A DNA stretch of 64,000 nucleotides from Kosakonia radicincitans DSM 16656 (lineage in GTDB: Bacteria > Pseudomonadota > Gammaproteobacteria > Enterobacterales > Enterobacteriaceae): assembly GCF_000280495.2 (NCBI RefSeq), contig NZ_CP018016.1, forward strand, positions 2,852,001 to 2,916,000, given 5' to 3'. Each line of letters starts with the position of its first letter. The first letter of the stretch is position 1. The notes beneath the pieces are model-generated. The model made no database searches. It saw nothing but the letters and a program-made list of their open reading frames with translations, and was not told the DNA's origin. The translations under genes were made by a program, and so were the position numbers. Below, piece by piece: positions 56,271 through 64,000 of the stretch.

Positions 56271-57833
56271 ATGAGCCAAAGTGCTGAGAAAATTCAAAAC
56301 TGTCATCCGCTGTTTGAACAGGATGCGTACCAGATGCTGTTTAAAGATAAACGGCAACTGGAAGAGGCCCACGATCCGGCGCGCGTGCAGGAGGTCTTTC
56401 AATGGACCACCACCGCAGAGTATGAAGCGCTTAACTTTCAACGCGAAGCGCTGACCATCGATCCGGCCAAGGCCTGCCAGCCGCTGGGCGCGGTACTGTG
56501 CTCGCTGGGCTTTGCCAATACCCTGCCGTATGTTCACGGCTCCCAGGGGTGCGTGGCCTATTTCCGCACCTATTTTAACCGTCACTTTAAAGAGCCGATT
56601 GCCTGTGTTTCTGACTCGATGACGGAAGATGCGGCAGTATTCGGCGGCAACAACAACCTGAACACCGGGTTGCAGAACGCCAGCGCTCTTTACAAGCCGG
56701 AAATCATTGCCGTCTCCACCACCTGTATGGCGGAGGTCATCGGCGACGACCTGCAGGCGTTTATTGCTAACGCCAAAAAAGACGGCTTTATCGACGCGGC
56801 GATCCCGGTGCCTTACGCGCATACGCCAAGCTTTATCGGCAGCCATGTCACCGGCTGGGACAATATGTTTGAGGGCTTTGCCCGTACCTTTACCGCCGAT
56901 TACAGCGGGCAACCGGGCAAGTTACCGCGTATCAATCTGGTCAGCGGATTTGAAACCTATCTCGGCAATTTCCGCGTGCTGAAACGCATGATGGAGCAAA
57001 TGGAGGTGCCATGTAGTCTGCTCTCCGATCCCTCCGAAGTGCTGGATACCCCGGCAGACGGGCATTACCACATGTACGCTGGCGGCACGACACAGCAGGA
57101 GATGCGCGAAGCGCCTGACGCTATCGACACCCTGCTGCTGCAACCCTGGCAACTGGTGAAAACCAAAAAAGTGGTGCAGGAAAGCTGGAACCAGCCCGCG
57201 ACCGAAGTGCAAATCCCGATGGGGCTGGCCGGAACCGACGAGCTGCTGATGACGGTAAGCCAGTTAACCGGCAAAGCCATTCCGGATAGCTTAGCGCTGG
57301 AACGCGGTCGGCTGGTGGACATGATGCTCGACTCCCACACCTGGCTACACGGCAAGAAATTCGGCCTGTTCGGCGACCCGGATTTTGTCATGGGGCTGAC
57401 CCGCTTCCTGCTGGAACTGGGCTGCGAACCGACGGTGATTCTGTGCCATAACGGCAGCAAACGCTGGCAGAAAGCGATGAAGAAAATGCTTGAAGCCTCG
57501 CCGTACGGTAAAGAGAGCGAAGTCTTTATCAACTGCGATCTGTGGCATTTCCGCTCGCTGATGTTTACCCGTCAGCCGGACTTTATGATCGGCAACTCCT
57601 ACGCCAAGTTTATCCAGCGCGATACGCTGGCGAAGGGTGAGCAGTTTGAAGTGCCGCTGATCCGCCTCGGGTTCCCGCTGTTCGATCGCCACCATCTGCA
57701 CCGCCAGACCACCTGGGGTTACGAAGGGGCTATGAGTATCCTCACCACGCTGGTTAATGCGGTGCTGGAGAAAGTCGACAGAGAGACTATCAAGCTCGGC
57801 AAAACCGACTACAGCTTCGATCTTATCCGTTAA
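56271..57833 (+). CDS. nifK: Nitrogenase molybdenum-iron protein beta chain NifK
   Basis: The beta subunit of dinitrogenase. It shares the P-cluster and forms the alpha2-beta2 tetramer. The 520-residue protein carries CQPLGAVLCSLGFANTLPYV and HGSQGCVAYFRTYFN for the P-cluster and TTCMAEVIGDDLQAF for the third Cys. The upstream in-frame ATG at 56250 is rejected because GGGAGGAGAACACC precedes the one at 56271 and MSQSAEKI is the normal start. The gap to nifD is 55 bases and to nifT 40 bases. Confidence 0.99.
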   Translation: MSQSAEKIQNCHPLFEQDAYQMLFKDKRQLEEAHDPARVQEVFQWTTTAEYEALNFQREALTIDPAKACQPLGAVLCSLGFANTLPYVHGSQGCVAYFRTYFNRHFKEPIACVSDSMTEDAAVFGGNNNLNTGLQNASALYKPEIIAVSTTCMAEVIGDDLQAFIANAKKDGFIDAAIPVPYAHTPSFIGSHVTGWDNMFEGFARTFTADYSGQPGKLPRINLVSGFETYLGNFRVLKRMMEQMEVPCSLLSDPSEVLDTPADGHYHMYAGGTTQQEMREAPDAIDTLLLQPWQLVKTKKVVQESWNQPATEVQIPMGLAGTDELLMTVSQLTGKAIPDSLALERGRLVDMMLDSHTWLHGKKFGLFGDPDFVMGLTRFLLELGCEPTVILCHNGSKRWQKAMKKMLEASPYGKESEVFINCDLWHFRSLMFTRQPDFMIGNSYAKFIQRDTLAKGEQFEVPLIRLGFPLFDRHHLHRQTTWGYEGAMSILTTLVNAVLEKVDRETIKLGKTDYSFDLIR

Positions 57834-57840
57834 CCATCAC

Positions 57841-57861
57841 AGCCCCGCCTTGCGCGGGGCT
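57841..57861 (+). terminator. Intercistronic hairpin between nifK and nifT
   Basis: AGCCCCGC (57841-57848) pairs with GCGGGGCT (57854-57861) around CTTGC, 8 bases after the nifK stop. There is no U-tract, so full termination is unlikely. It more probably protects the nifHDK message or lowers nifTY expression. Confidence 0.7.
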
Positions 57862-57873
57862 CAGGGAGGCACT

Positions 57874-58092
57874 ATGCCGGTCGTTACTATTCGCCAGCGC
57901 GGCGCGGATCTCTACTGCTATATCGCCAAACAGGATCTGGAAGCGAAAATCCTGGACGTTGAGCACGACACCCCGGAACGCTGGGGCGGTGCGATTTCTC
58001 TTGAGGGCGGTCGCCGCTATTACGTCAATCTGCAACCGGGACGGCCCTCATTTCCCATTAGCCTGCGCGCCACCCGCGACGCCCTGGTATAA
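57874..58092 (+). CDS. nifT: NifT/FixU family protein
   Basis: A 72-residue protein (MPVVTIRQRGADLYCYIAKQ, then GGAISLEGGRRYYVNLQPGR). It is conserved in nif clusters just after nifK. Its role is not defined; mutants often have little phenotype. The GGGAGGC before 57874 fixes the start. It is 11 bases from nifY. Confidence 0.95.
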   Translation: MPVVTIRQRGADLYCYIAKQDLEAKILDVEHDTPERWGGAISLEGGRRYYVNLQPGRPSFPISLRATRDALV

Positions 58093-58103
58093 GGAGATGC
58101 GCT

Positions 58104-58766
58104 ATGTCCGACAACGATACCCTTTTCTGGCGAATGCTGGCGCTGTTCCAGGCGCTGCCGGAACTGCAACCCGCGCAAATCATGGCGTGGCTGACCGGCG
58201 ACTGCGATGAGGCGCTGACGCCGGAGCTGTTGGCCTCGCTGGATCAACGCCATCTGGAGCAGCGCTTTCCTCACGAGGACGCATTAATGTCCGCCGGGCG
58301 CTGGGCACGGGTAAACGCGTGCCTGAAAGGCGATCTGCCCACCCACTTGCGCGTGCTCGACCACACGGCGCGTCGCCCGCAGCTGATTGTCGCCTTCTGC
58401 TCGCAGGATGGGCTGGCAATCAACGGTCATTTCGGCCAGGGGCGGCTGTTTTTTATTTATGCCTTTGATGATCAGGGTGGCTGGCTGTATGACTTACGTC
58501 GTTACGCCGCCAGCCCGCAGGACAAAGAGCCCAACGAGAGCCGCGCGCAACTGCTCGGCGATTGCCATCTGCTGTTTTGCGAAGCGATTGGCGGCCCCGC
58601 CGCTGCCCGCCTGATCCGCCACAATATCCATCCGATGAAAGTCACCCCAGGCCAGACCATTACCTCGCAGTGCGACGCCATTAAAACGCTACTCAACGGG
58701 CAACTGCCGCCGTGGCTGGCAAAACGCCTTGAGCGCGCCAACCCACTGGAAGAACGGGTGTTCTGA
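58104..58766 (+). CDS. nifY: NifY, nitrogenase accessory protein
   Basis: A 220-residue protein of the NifX/NifY family that binds apo-NifDK or FeMo-cofactor and helps cofactor insertion. The C-terminal dinitrogenase iron-molybdenum cofactor-type domain reads QLIVAFCSQDGLAINGHFGQ, then QGRLFFIYAFDDQGGWLYDL and GDCHLLFCEAIGGPAAARLI. It is the last gene of the nifHDKTY unit and is followed by a strong terminator. Confidence 0.95.
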   Translation: MSDNDTLFWRMLALFQALPELQPAQIMAWLTGDCDEALTPELLASLDQRHLEQRFPHEDALMSAGRWARVNACLKGDLPTHLRVLDHTARRPQLIVAFCSQDGLAINGHFGQGRLFFIYAFDDQGGWLYDLRRYAASPQDKEPNESRAQLLGDCHLLFCEAIGGPAAARLIRHNIHPMKVTPGQTITSQCDAIKTLLNGQLPPWLAKRLERANPLEERVF

Positions 58767-58769
58767 ATC

Positions 58770-58793
58770 AATCCCCTTCGGGGGATTTTTTTT
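58770..58793 (+). terminator. Rho-independent terminator after nifY
   Basis: AATCCCC-TTCG-GGGGATT followed by TTTTTT: a UUCG tetraloop stem with a perfect U-tract, starting 3 bases after the nifY stop. It closes nifHDKTY. Confidence 0.97.
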
Positions 58794-58821
58794 GCGTGAA
58801 CATTGCGCCAATTGTCTGCTT

Positions 58822-58837
58822 TGTTGCAAAACCGACA
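58822..58837. promoter_or_regulatory. NifA upstream activator site of nifE
   Basis: TGT-N10-ACA, exact: TGTTGCAAAACCGACA. It lies 32 bases upstream of the nifE -24 box, closer than usual. Confidence 0.68.
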
Positions 58838-58869
58838 CTTTTTTTCTCTTAAAAATCAATCACTCATTA

Positions 58870-58886
58870 CTGGCTCGCGAATTGCA
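58870..58886 (+). promoter_or_regulatory. Sigma-54 promoter of nifENX
   Basis: CTGGCTCGCGAATTGCA, with GG-N10-GC. Transcription should start near 58898, about 25 bases before the nifE ATG at 58923. Confidence 0.9.
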
Positions 58887-58922
58887 CCTTCTGCTACAAC
58901 CCAACCAGATGATGAGGTGAAG

Positions 58923-60296
58923 ATGAAGGGGAACGAGATCCTGGCTTTGCTCGATGAACCTGCCTGCGAGCACAACCACAAACAGAAATCCGGCTGCAGT
59001 GCGCCGAAACCCGGCGCGACGGCGGGCGGTTGCGCCTTTGACGGTGCGCAGATCACCCTGCTGCCACTCTCCGATGTTGCCCACCTGGTGCACGGCCCCA
59101 TTGGTTGTACCGGTAGCTCATGGGATAACCGTGGCAGCTTCAGTTCTGGCCCGACGATCAACCGGCTGGGTTTTACCACCGATCTGAGCGAACAGGATGT
59201 AATCATGGGGCGCGGCGAACGCCGCCTGTTCCATGCCGTGCGCCATATCGTCAACCGCTACCATCCGGCCGCCGTCTTTATCTATAACACCTGCGTACCG
59301 GCGATGGAGGGCGACGATATCGAAGCCGTCTGCCAGGCGGCAGAAACCGCCACCGGCGTACCGGTGATTGCCGTTGATGTCGCCGGGTTTTACGGCAGCA
59401 AAAATCTCGGCAACCGGCTGGCCGGTGAAGTGATGGTGAAAAAGGTCATTGGCGGGCGTGAACCTGCGCCGTGGCCGGAAGATACGCCGTTTGCCCCGGC
59501 GCATCGCCACGATATCGGGCTGATTGGCGAATTCAATATTGCCGGGGAGTTCTGGCACATCCAGCCGCTGCTTGATGAGTTGGGCATTCGCGTGCTCGGC
59601 AGCCTCTCCGGCGACGGGCGCTTCAGTGAGATCCAGACGCTACACCGGGCGCAGGTCAATATGCTGGTCTGCTCCAGGGCGCTGATCAATGTCGCCCGCT
59701 CGCTGGAGCAGCGCTACGGCACGCCGTGGTTTGAAGGCAGCTTTTATGGTGTTCGCGCCACGTCCGACGCCCTACGTCAACTGGCGGCGCTGACCGGAGA
59801 CCGCGATCTGATGCAGCGTACCGAACAGCTTATTGCCCGTGAAGAACAACGAACAGAGCAGGCGCTGGCCCCGCTGCGTGAACGCCTGCGCGGGCGCAAA
59901 GCGCTGCTCTATACCGGCGGCGTGAAATCCTGGTCGGTGGTCTCGGCGCTTCAGGATCTGGGCATGGAAGTGGTGGCGACCGGTACGCGCAAATCCACCG
60001 AAGAGGATAAACAGCGCATCCGCGAACTGATGGGGACCGACGCGCTGATGCTTGATGAAGGCAACGCCCGCTCGCTGCTGGACGTGGTTTACCGCTACCA
60101 GGCGGACATGATGATCGCCGGGGGACGCAATATGTATACCGCCTACAAAGCGCGGCTGCCGTTCCTCGATATCAATCAGGAGCGCGAGCACGCCTTTGCC
60201 GGTTACCGCGGCATTGTCACGCTGGCCGAACAGCTCTGCCTGACCATGGAAAGCCCGGTCTGGCCGCAAACCCATTCCCGCGCACCGTGGCAATAA
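58923..60296 (+). CDS. nifE: FeMo-cofactor scaffold NifE
   Basis: With NifN it forms the tetramer on which the cofactor precursor is matured. The 457 residues equal the Klebsiella protein. It starts [20 protein letters not shown], with a Cys-rich tail region [20 protein letters not shown]. NifD-like cluster ligands follow: [16 protein letters not shown] and [17 protein letters not shown]. The open frame extends to 58803, but the promoter lies inside that extension, so the ATG at 58923 is correct. It is followed by nifN after 10 bases. Confidence 0.98.
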   Translation: MKGNEILALLDEPACEHNHKQKSGCSAPKPGATAGGCAFDGAQITLLPLSDVAHLVHGPIGCTGSSWDNRGSFSSGPTINRLGFTTDLSEQDVIMGRGERRLFHAVRHIVNRYHPAAVFIYNTCVPAMEGDDIEAVCQAAETATGVPVIAVDVAGFYGSKNLGNRLAGEVMVKKVIGGREPAPWPEDTPFAPAHRHDIGLIGEFNIAGEFWHIQPLLDELGIRVLGSLSGDGRFSEIQTLHRAQVNMLVCSRALINVARSLEQRYGTPWFEGSFYGVRATSDALRQLAALTGDRDLMQRTEQLIAREEQRTEQALAPLRERLRGRKALLYTGGVKSWSVVSALQDLGMEVVATGTRKSTEEDKQRIRELMGTDALMLDEGNARSLLDVVYRYQADMMIAGGRNMYTAYKARLPFLDINQEREHAFAGYRGIVTLAEQLCLTMESPVWPQTHSRAPWQ

Positions 60297-60306
60297 GGAG
60301 CCCGCA

Positions 60307-61692
60307 ATGGCAGAAATTATCCGTAGTAAAAAGCCGCTGGCCGTCAGTCCGGTAAAAAGCGGCCAGCCGCTGGGCGCGATTCTGGCGAGCATGGGCTTTG
60401 AACAGAGCATTCCGCTGGTTCATGGCGCTCAGGGGTGCAGCGCCTTCGCGAAGGTCTTTTTTATCCAGCATTTTCACGATCCGATCCCGCTGCAATCGAC
60501 GGCAATGGACCCAACCTCCACCATTATGGGCGCCGATGAGAACATCTTTACCGCGCTGAATGTGTTGTGCTCGCGCAACAACCCGAAAGCGATTGTTCTG
60601 CTGAGCACCGGCCTTTCTGAGGCGCAGGGTAGCGATATTTCGCGCGTGGTGCGCCAGTTCCGCGATGAATTCCCGCGCCATAAAGGGGTGGCGCTGCTGA
60701 CCGTTAACACGCCGGATTTTTACGGCAGCCTGGAAAACGGCTACAGCGCGGTGCTGGAGAGCATGGTTGAACAGTGGGTGCCGGAAAAACCGCAGCCGGG
60801 CGTGCGCAATCGCCGCGTGAACCTGCTGCTCAGCCATTTGCTGACGCCGGGCGACGTCGAGCTGCTGCGCAGTTATGTCGAGGCATTTGGCCTGCAACCG
60901 GTGATTGTACCGGATCTCTCCCAGTCGCTGGACGGCCATCTCGCCAGCGGGGATTTCTCGCCGATTACCCAGGGCGGCAGCAGCCTGCGGCTGATTGAAC
61001 AGATGGGACAGAGCCTTGGCACCTTCGCTATTGGCGTTTCCCTCTCCCGCGCCGCACAGTTACTGGCGCAGCGCAGCCATGCGGAGGTCGTGACGTTGCC
61101 GCACCTGATGACCATGAGCCAGTGCGATACGTTTATTCATCAACTGAAGCGCCTCTCCGGGCGCGATGTTCCGGCGTGGATCGAGCGCCAGCGCGGGCAA
61201 TTGCAGGATGCGATGATCGATTGCCATATGTGGTTACAGGGCGCGCCTGTCGCGCTGGCCGCCGAGGGCGATCTGCTCGCCGCCTGGTGCGATTTCGCCC
61301 GCGATATGGGCATGGTTCCCGGCCCGGTGGTGGCGCCGGTGAGCCAGAAAGGGTTGCAGGATCTGCCGGTCGAAAAAGTGATCATCGGCGATCTGGAGGA
61401 TATGCAGGATCTGCTGTGCGAAACGCCTGCATCGCTGCTGGTGTCCAATTCTCATGCCGTTGATTTGGCCAGCCAGTTCAACATTCCGCTGGTGCGCGCC
61501 GGTTTCCCCCTGTTTGACCGTCTGGGCGAATTTCGCCGCGTGCGCCAGGGTTACGCCGGGATGCGCGACACCTTGTTTGAGCTGGCGAATGCGCTGCGCG
61601 ATCGCCACCATCATCTTGCCGCTTATCACTCGCCGCTGCGCCAGCGTTTTTACGAACCCGCATCTTCGGGAGGTGACTATGCAACATGTTAG
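60307..61692 (+). CDS. nifN: FeMo-cofactor scaffold NifN
   Basis: The partner of NifE. The 461 residues show the NifK-like start VKSGQPLGAILASMGFEQSI, then LVHGAQGCSAFAKVFFIQHF, the NifN form of the cluster-binding segment. TGLSEAQGSDISRVVRQFRD follows. The ribosome-binding site is AAGGAG. It overlaps the nifX start by 14 bases, so the two are likely coupled. Confidence 0.98.
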   Translation: MAEIIRSKKPLAVSPVKSGQPLGAILASMGFEQSIPLVHGAQGCSAFAKVFFIQHFHDPIPLQSTAMDPTSTIMGADENIFTALNVLCSRNNPKAIVLLSTGLSEAQGSDISRVVRQFRDEFPRHKGVALLTVNTPDFYGSLENGYSAVLESMVEQWVPEKPQPGVRNRRVNLLLSHLLTPGDVELLRSYVEAFGLQPVIVPDLSQSLDGHLASGDFSPITQGGSSLRLIEQMGQSLGTFAIGVSLSRAAQLLAQRSHAEVVTLPHLMTMSQCDTFIHQLKRLSGRDVPAWIERQRGQLQDAMIDCHMWLQGAPVALAAEGDLLAAWCDFARDMGMVPGPVVAPVSQKGLQDLPVEKVIIGDLEDMQDLLCETPASLLVSNSHAVDLASQFNIPLVRAGFPLFDRLGEFRRVRQGYAGMRDTLFELANALRDRHHHLAAYHSPLRQRFYEPASSGGDYATC

Positions 61693-62143
61693 CCGACAAT
61701 TCAGCACCATTTGCGACAGTGAATGGTCGATGAGAGTGGCCTTTGCCAGTTCCGATTACCACCATGTCGATCAGCATTTCGGCGCCACGCCGCGGCTGGT
61801 GGTGTACGGTGTCAAAGAGGATGACGTCACCCTGCTGCGGGTGGTGGATTTCTCGGTACTGCCCGGCCATCAGCAGGAGAAACTGACCAGCCGGATTAAC
61901 GCGCTGGAGGATTGCGTGACGCTCTACTGCGTGGCGATCGGCGAGGCGGTTTTTCGCCAGCTTTTACAGGTCGGCGTGCGCGCGGTGCGCGTTCCGGCAG
62001 ATACAACGATTGTCGGGCTGTTGCAGGAAATCCAACACTACTGGTACGACAAAGAGCAGCGAAGAAGCGCGCGCAGCCGTAATACCGATCGCTTCGCAGG
62101 GCTGCTGCTGGAAGATGAGTGGCAGGAAGAGGATGAGCGCTGA
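61679..62143 (+). CDS. nifX: NifX, FeMo-cofactor precursor carrier
   Basis: A 154-residue single-domain member of the NifX/NifY/NafY family. It binds NifB-co and VK-cluster intermediates and passes them to NifEN. It reads RVAFASSDYHHVDQHFGATP, then DVTLLRVVDFSVLPGHQQEK and EDCVTLYCVAIGEAVFRQLL. The start at 61679 follows GGAGG with 5 bases and lies inside the nifN end. Larger upstream frames in this phase are the shadow of nifN. The acidic C-terminus (LLLEDEWQEEDER) is typical. Confidence 0.95.
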   Translation: MQHVSRQFSTICDSEWSMRVAFASSDYHHVDQHFGATPRLVVYGVKEDDVTLLRVVDFSVLPGHQQEKLTSRINALEDCVTLYCVAIGEAVFRQLLQVGVRAVRVPADTTIVGLLQEIQHYWYDKEQRRSARSRNTDRFAGLLLEDEWQEEDER

Positions 62144-62154
62144 TGCCTTTTCTG

Positions 62155-62170
62155 TGTCAGCTCTGTGACA
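62155..62170. promoter_or_regulatory. NifA upstream activator site of nifU
   Basis: TGT-N10-ACA, exact: TGTCAGCTCTGTGACA. It lies 84 bases upstream of the nifU -24 box. Confidence 0.8.
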
Positions 62171-62176
62171 AAGCCA

Positions 62177-62210
62177 ACATAAAACTGCGACATAGTTCGC
62201 GGTTTTATGT
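62177..62210. repeat. 13-bp hairpin between nifX and nifU
   Basis: ACATAAAACTGCG (62177-62189) pairs with CGCGGTTTTATGT (62198-62210) with one U-G wobble and an 8-base loop. No U-tract follows. It may end or stabilise the nifENX message while the nifU promoter restarts transcription downstream. Confidence 0.6.
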
Positions 62211-62253
62211 CAGGCGTCAAAATCATCTCATTGAAATATAACGACTTAATCTT

Positions 62254-62270
62254 CTGGTACTGCTTTTGCT
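62254..62270 (+). promoter_or_regulatory. Sigma-54 promoter of nifUS
   Basis: CTGGTACTGCTTTTGCT, with GG-N10-GC. It lies 80 bases upstream of the nifU ATG. Confidence 0.88.
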
Positions 62271-62350
62271 TCAACGATATTACCCGCTGTTGATTGACGC
62301 GGTGTAATGCGCTCCGGCGCGTTCCGTCATACATACTGGGAGCCAAAAGC

Positions 62351-63190
62351 ATGTGGAATTACTCCGAGAAAGTGAAAGATCATTTTTTTAATCCCCGTAA
62401 CGCCCGGGTGGTGGAAAACGCCAACGCCGTGGGTGATGTGGGATCGTTAAGCTGTGGCGATGCGTTACGGCTGATGCTGCGAGTGGATCCGCAAGATGAA
62501 ACCATTCTTGAGGCCGGGTTTCAGACCTTTGGCTGCGGCAGCGCAATTGCCTCTTCTTCCGCCTTAACGGAACTGATTATCGGCCGCACACTGGCGCAGG
62601 CCGAACAGGTCACCAACCAACAAATTGCCGATTATCTTGACGGTTTACCGCCGCAAAAAATGCACTGCTCGGTCATGGGCCAGGAAGCGCTGCGCGCTGC
62701 CATCGCCAACTACCGCGGCGAAACGCTGGAAGATGACCACGAAGAAGGCGCATTGATTTGTAAGTGCTTTGGCGTGGATGAAGGACAGATTCGCCGCGCG
62801 GTGCTGAGTAACGGGTTGACCACGCTGGAAGAGGTGATCAACTACACCAAAGCAGGCGGCGGCTGTACTTCGTGTCATGAAAAAATCGAACTGGCGCTGG
62901 CGGATATTCTCGCGCAGCACCCGCAGGTCGCCGCGCCGGTTGCGACAACCAAAGATCCGCACTGGCAGGAAGTGGTTGATGCCATCACTGAACTGCGCCC
63001 GCATATTCAGGCCGATGGCGGCGATATGGCGCTGCTCAGCGTGGCAAATCATAAAGTCACGGTCAGCCTCTCCGGCAGTTGTAGCGGCTGCATGATGACC
63101 GACATGACGCTCGCCTGGTTACAGCAAAAACTGATGGAACGCACCGGCTGTTATATGGAAGTCGTGGCCGCTGAAGCCGCAGCGTATTAA
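62351..63190 (+). CDS. nifU: Fe-S cluster scaffold NifU
   Basis: Assembles [2Fe-2S] and [4Fe-4S] clusters for nitrogenase from sulfur supplied by NifS. The 279 residues hold three modules. The IscU-like domain has Cys in [27 protein letters not shown] and [13 protein letters not shown]. The central permanent [2Fe-2S] domain has [12 protein letters not shown] and [12 protein letters not shown]. The C-terminal NifU domain has a CXXC in [12 protein letters not shown]. The ATG at 62351 is preceded by GGGAG. nifS begins 14 bases later. Confidence 0.98.
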   Translation: MWNYSEKVKDHFFNPRNARVVENANAVGDVGSLSCGDALRLMLRVDPQDETILEAGFQTFGCGSAIASSSALTELIIGRTLAQAEQVTNQQIADYLDGLPPQKMHCSVMGQEALRAAIANYRGETLEDDHEEGALICKCFGVDEGQIRRAVLSNGLTTLEEVINYTKAGGGCTSCHEKIELALADILAQHPQVAAPVATTKDPHWQEVVDAITELRPHIQADGGDMALLSVANHKVTVSLSGSCSGCMMTDMTLAWLQQKLMERTGCYMEVVAAEAAAY

Positions 63191-63204
63191 CAGAGGGGAA
63201 AAAC

Positions 63205-64000
63205 ATGAAACAGGTTTATCTGGATAACAACGCCACCACGCGAATCGATCCAATGGTGCTGGAAGCGATGATGCCCTTTCTGACCGAGCATTATGGCAAC
63301 CCCTCTTCGATTCATGATTTCGGCACGCCTTCCCGTGCGGCCCTTGAGCGCGCGCACCAGCAGGTTGCTGCCCTGCTTGGCGCCGATCATGCCAGCGAGA
63401 TTATTTTCACCTCCTGCGCGACCGAAGCCACGTCAACCGCGCTGCACGCCTGCGTGGAACTGATGCCGGAGCGCCGGGAAATCATCACCACCGCGGTCGA
63501 GCACCCGGCCACGCTCGCCGTTTGCGAACACCTGGAGCGCCAGGGTTACCTGATCCACCGCATTGGTGTGAATAGCGACGGCGCGCTGGATATGGAGCAG
63601 TACCGCCAGGCGCTCAGCTCCCGGGTGGCGGTGGTCAGCGTGATGTGGGCGAACAACGAAACCGGCGTACTGTTTCCGGTGATTGAAATGGCGGCCATGG
63701 CGCAGGAACACGGCGCGCTGTTCCACTGCGATGCGGTACAGGTAGTCGGTAAAATTCCGTTGGATATTGGCCGCACGCAGATCGATATGCTCTCCTGCTC
63801 GGCGCACAAACTGCACGGACCGAAAGGTGTCGGCTGCCTCTATCTGCGGCGCGGAACGCGTTTTCGTCCGCTGTTGCGCGGAGGCCATCAGGAGCGCGGA
63901 CGCCGCGCAGGGACGGAAAACATCGCCGGGATTGTCGGCATGGGCACAGCCTGCGAACTGGCGCAGATCCATCTGCCCGGTGCCGCCTCGCTGGCGCAAC
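63205..64000 (+). CDS. nifS: Cysteine desulfurase NifS (5' part, runs off right edge)
   Basis: A PLP enzyme that takes sulfur from cysteine for NifU. 265 of about 400 codons are present. It starts MKQVYLDNNATTRIDPMVLE and has the PLP-binding His in TTAVEHPATLAV, VMWANNETGVLFPV, FHCDAVQVVGKIPLD, and the Schiff-base Lys in SCSAHKLHGPKGVGCL, then RAGTENIAGIVGMGTACEL. The catalytic Cys loop lies outside the window. Cotranscribed with nifU. Confidence 0.97.
   Translation, partial: MKQVYLDNNATTRIDPMVLEAMMPFLTEHYGNPSSIHDFGTPSRAALERAHQQVAALLGADHASEIIFTSCATEATSTALHACVELMPERREIITTAVEHPATLAVCEHLERQGYLIHRIGVNSDGALDMEQYRQALSSRVAVVSVMWANNETGVLFPVIEMAAMAQEHGALFHCDAVQVVGKIPLDIGRTQIDMLSCSAHKLHGPKGVGCLYLRRGTRFRPLLRGGHQERGRRAGTENIAGIVGMGTACELAQIHLPGAASLAQ

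Overview
The window looks like chromosome from a nitrogen-fixing member of the Enterobacteriaceae, most likely Kosakonia or a close relative of Klebsiella. Three things support this: the nif order nifJ (reversed) then nifHDKTYENXUS, enterobacterial families throughout (LysC, DigH, TehA, DUF1471), and a REP-like palindrome typical of this group. No rRNA, tRNA, CRISPR array, insertion sequence or integrase was seen.

Layout. (1) 1-4.9 kb: the 5' part of a diaminobutyrate aminotransferase gene (minus), then an aspartokinase III paralogue behind a lysine-riboswitch-like leader, a VF530-type DNA-binding protein and a DigH-type lipoprotein glycosidase. (2) 4.9-6.9 kb: an unknown membrane-anchored protein, and an ECF sigma factor translationally coupled to a His/Arg-rich membrane protein. 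(3) 7.3-27.8 kb: a co-oriented seven-gene locus behind an AT-rich leader. It encodes two related small beta-sandwich proteins, a 462-aa unknown, a secreted DNase I-fold protein, a secreted unknown, a 1190-aa unknown and a 4334-aa protein with many LysM-like repeats. This is the best candidate for an undescribed system. (4) 27.8-41.2 kb: DUF1471 protein, TehA, a treZ-treY-glgX/treX trehalose operon, a class A beta-lactamase, an MDR oxidoreductase, an SDR with a divergent LysR regulator, an orphan protein with a RelE/ParE-like tail, and a metallophosphoesterase. (5) 41.3-49.9 kb: a DUF4365 putative nuclease, a KAS III-like enzyme, a cupin protein, a LysR regulator divergent from an MHS transporter-amidase pair, and a HAD phosphatase. 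(6) 49.96-64 kb: the nif cluster, running off the right edge inside nifS.

How the parts work together. In the nif region NifJ passes electrons from pyruvate towards NifH. NifHDK are the nitrogenase, NifE/N/X/Y handle FeMo-cofactor precursors, and NifU/S build Fe-S clusters. Sigma-54 promoters (GG-N10-GC) are readable before nifJ, nifH, nifE and nifU. NifA sites (TGT-N10-ACA) lie nearby, three of them in the nifJ-nifH gap. In the left region the aspartokinase appears naturally altered in its lysine-sensing loop. Its product pathway supplies aspartate semialdehyde, the substrate of the neighbouring aminotransferase. The tre operon converts glycogen or maltodextrin to trehalose.

All assignments come from reading translated sequence and motifs by eye. 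No searches were run.
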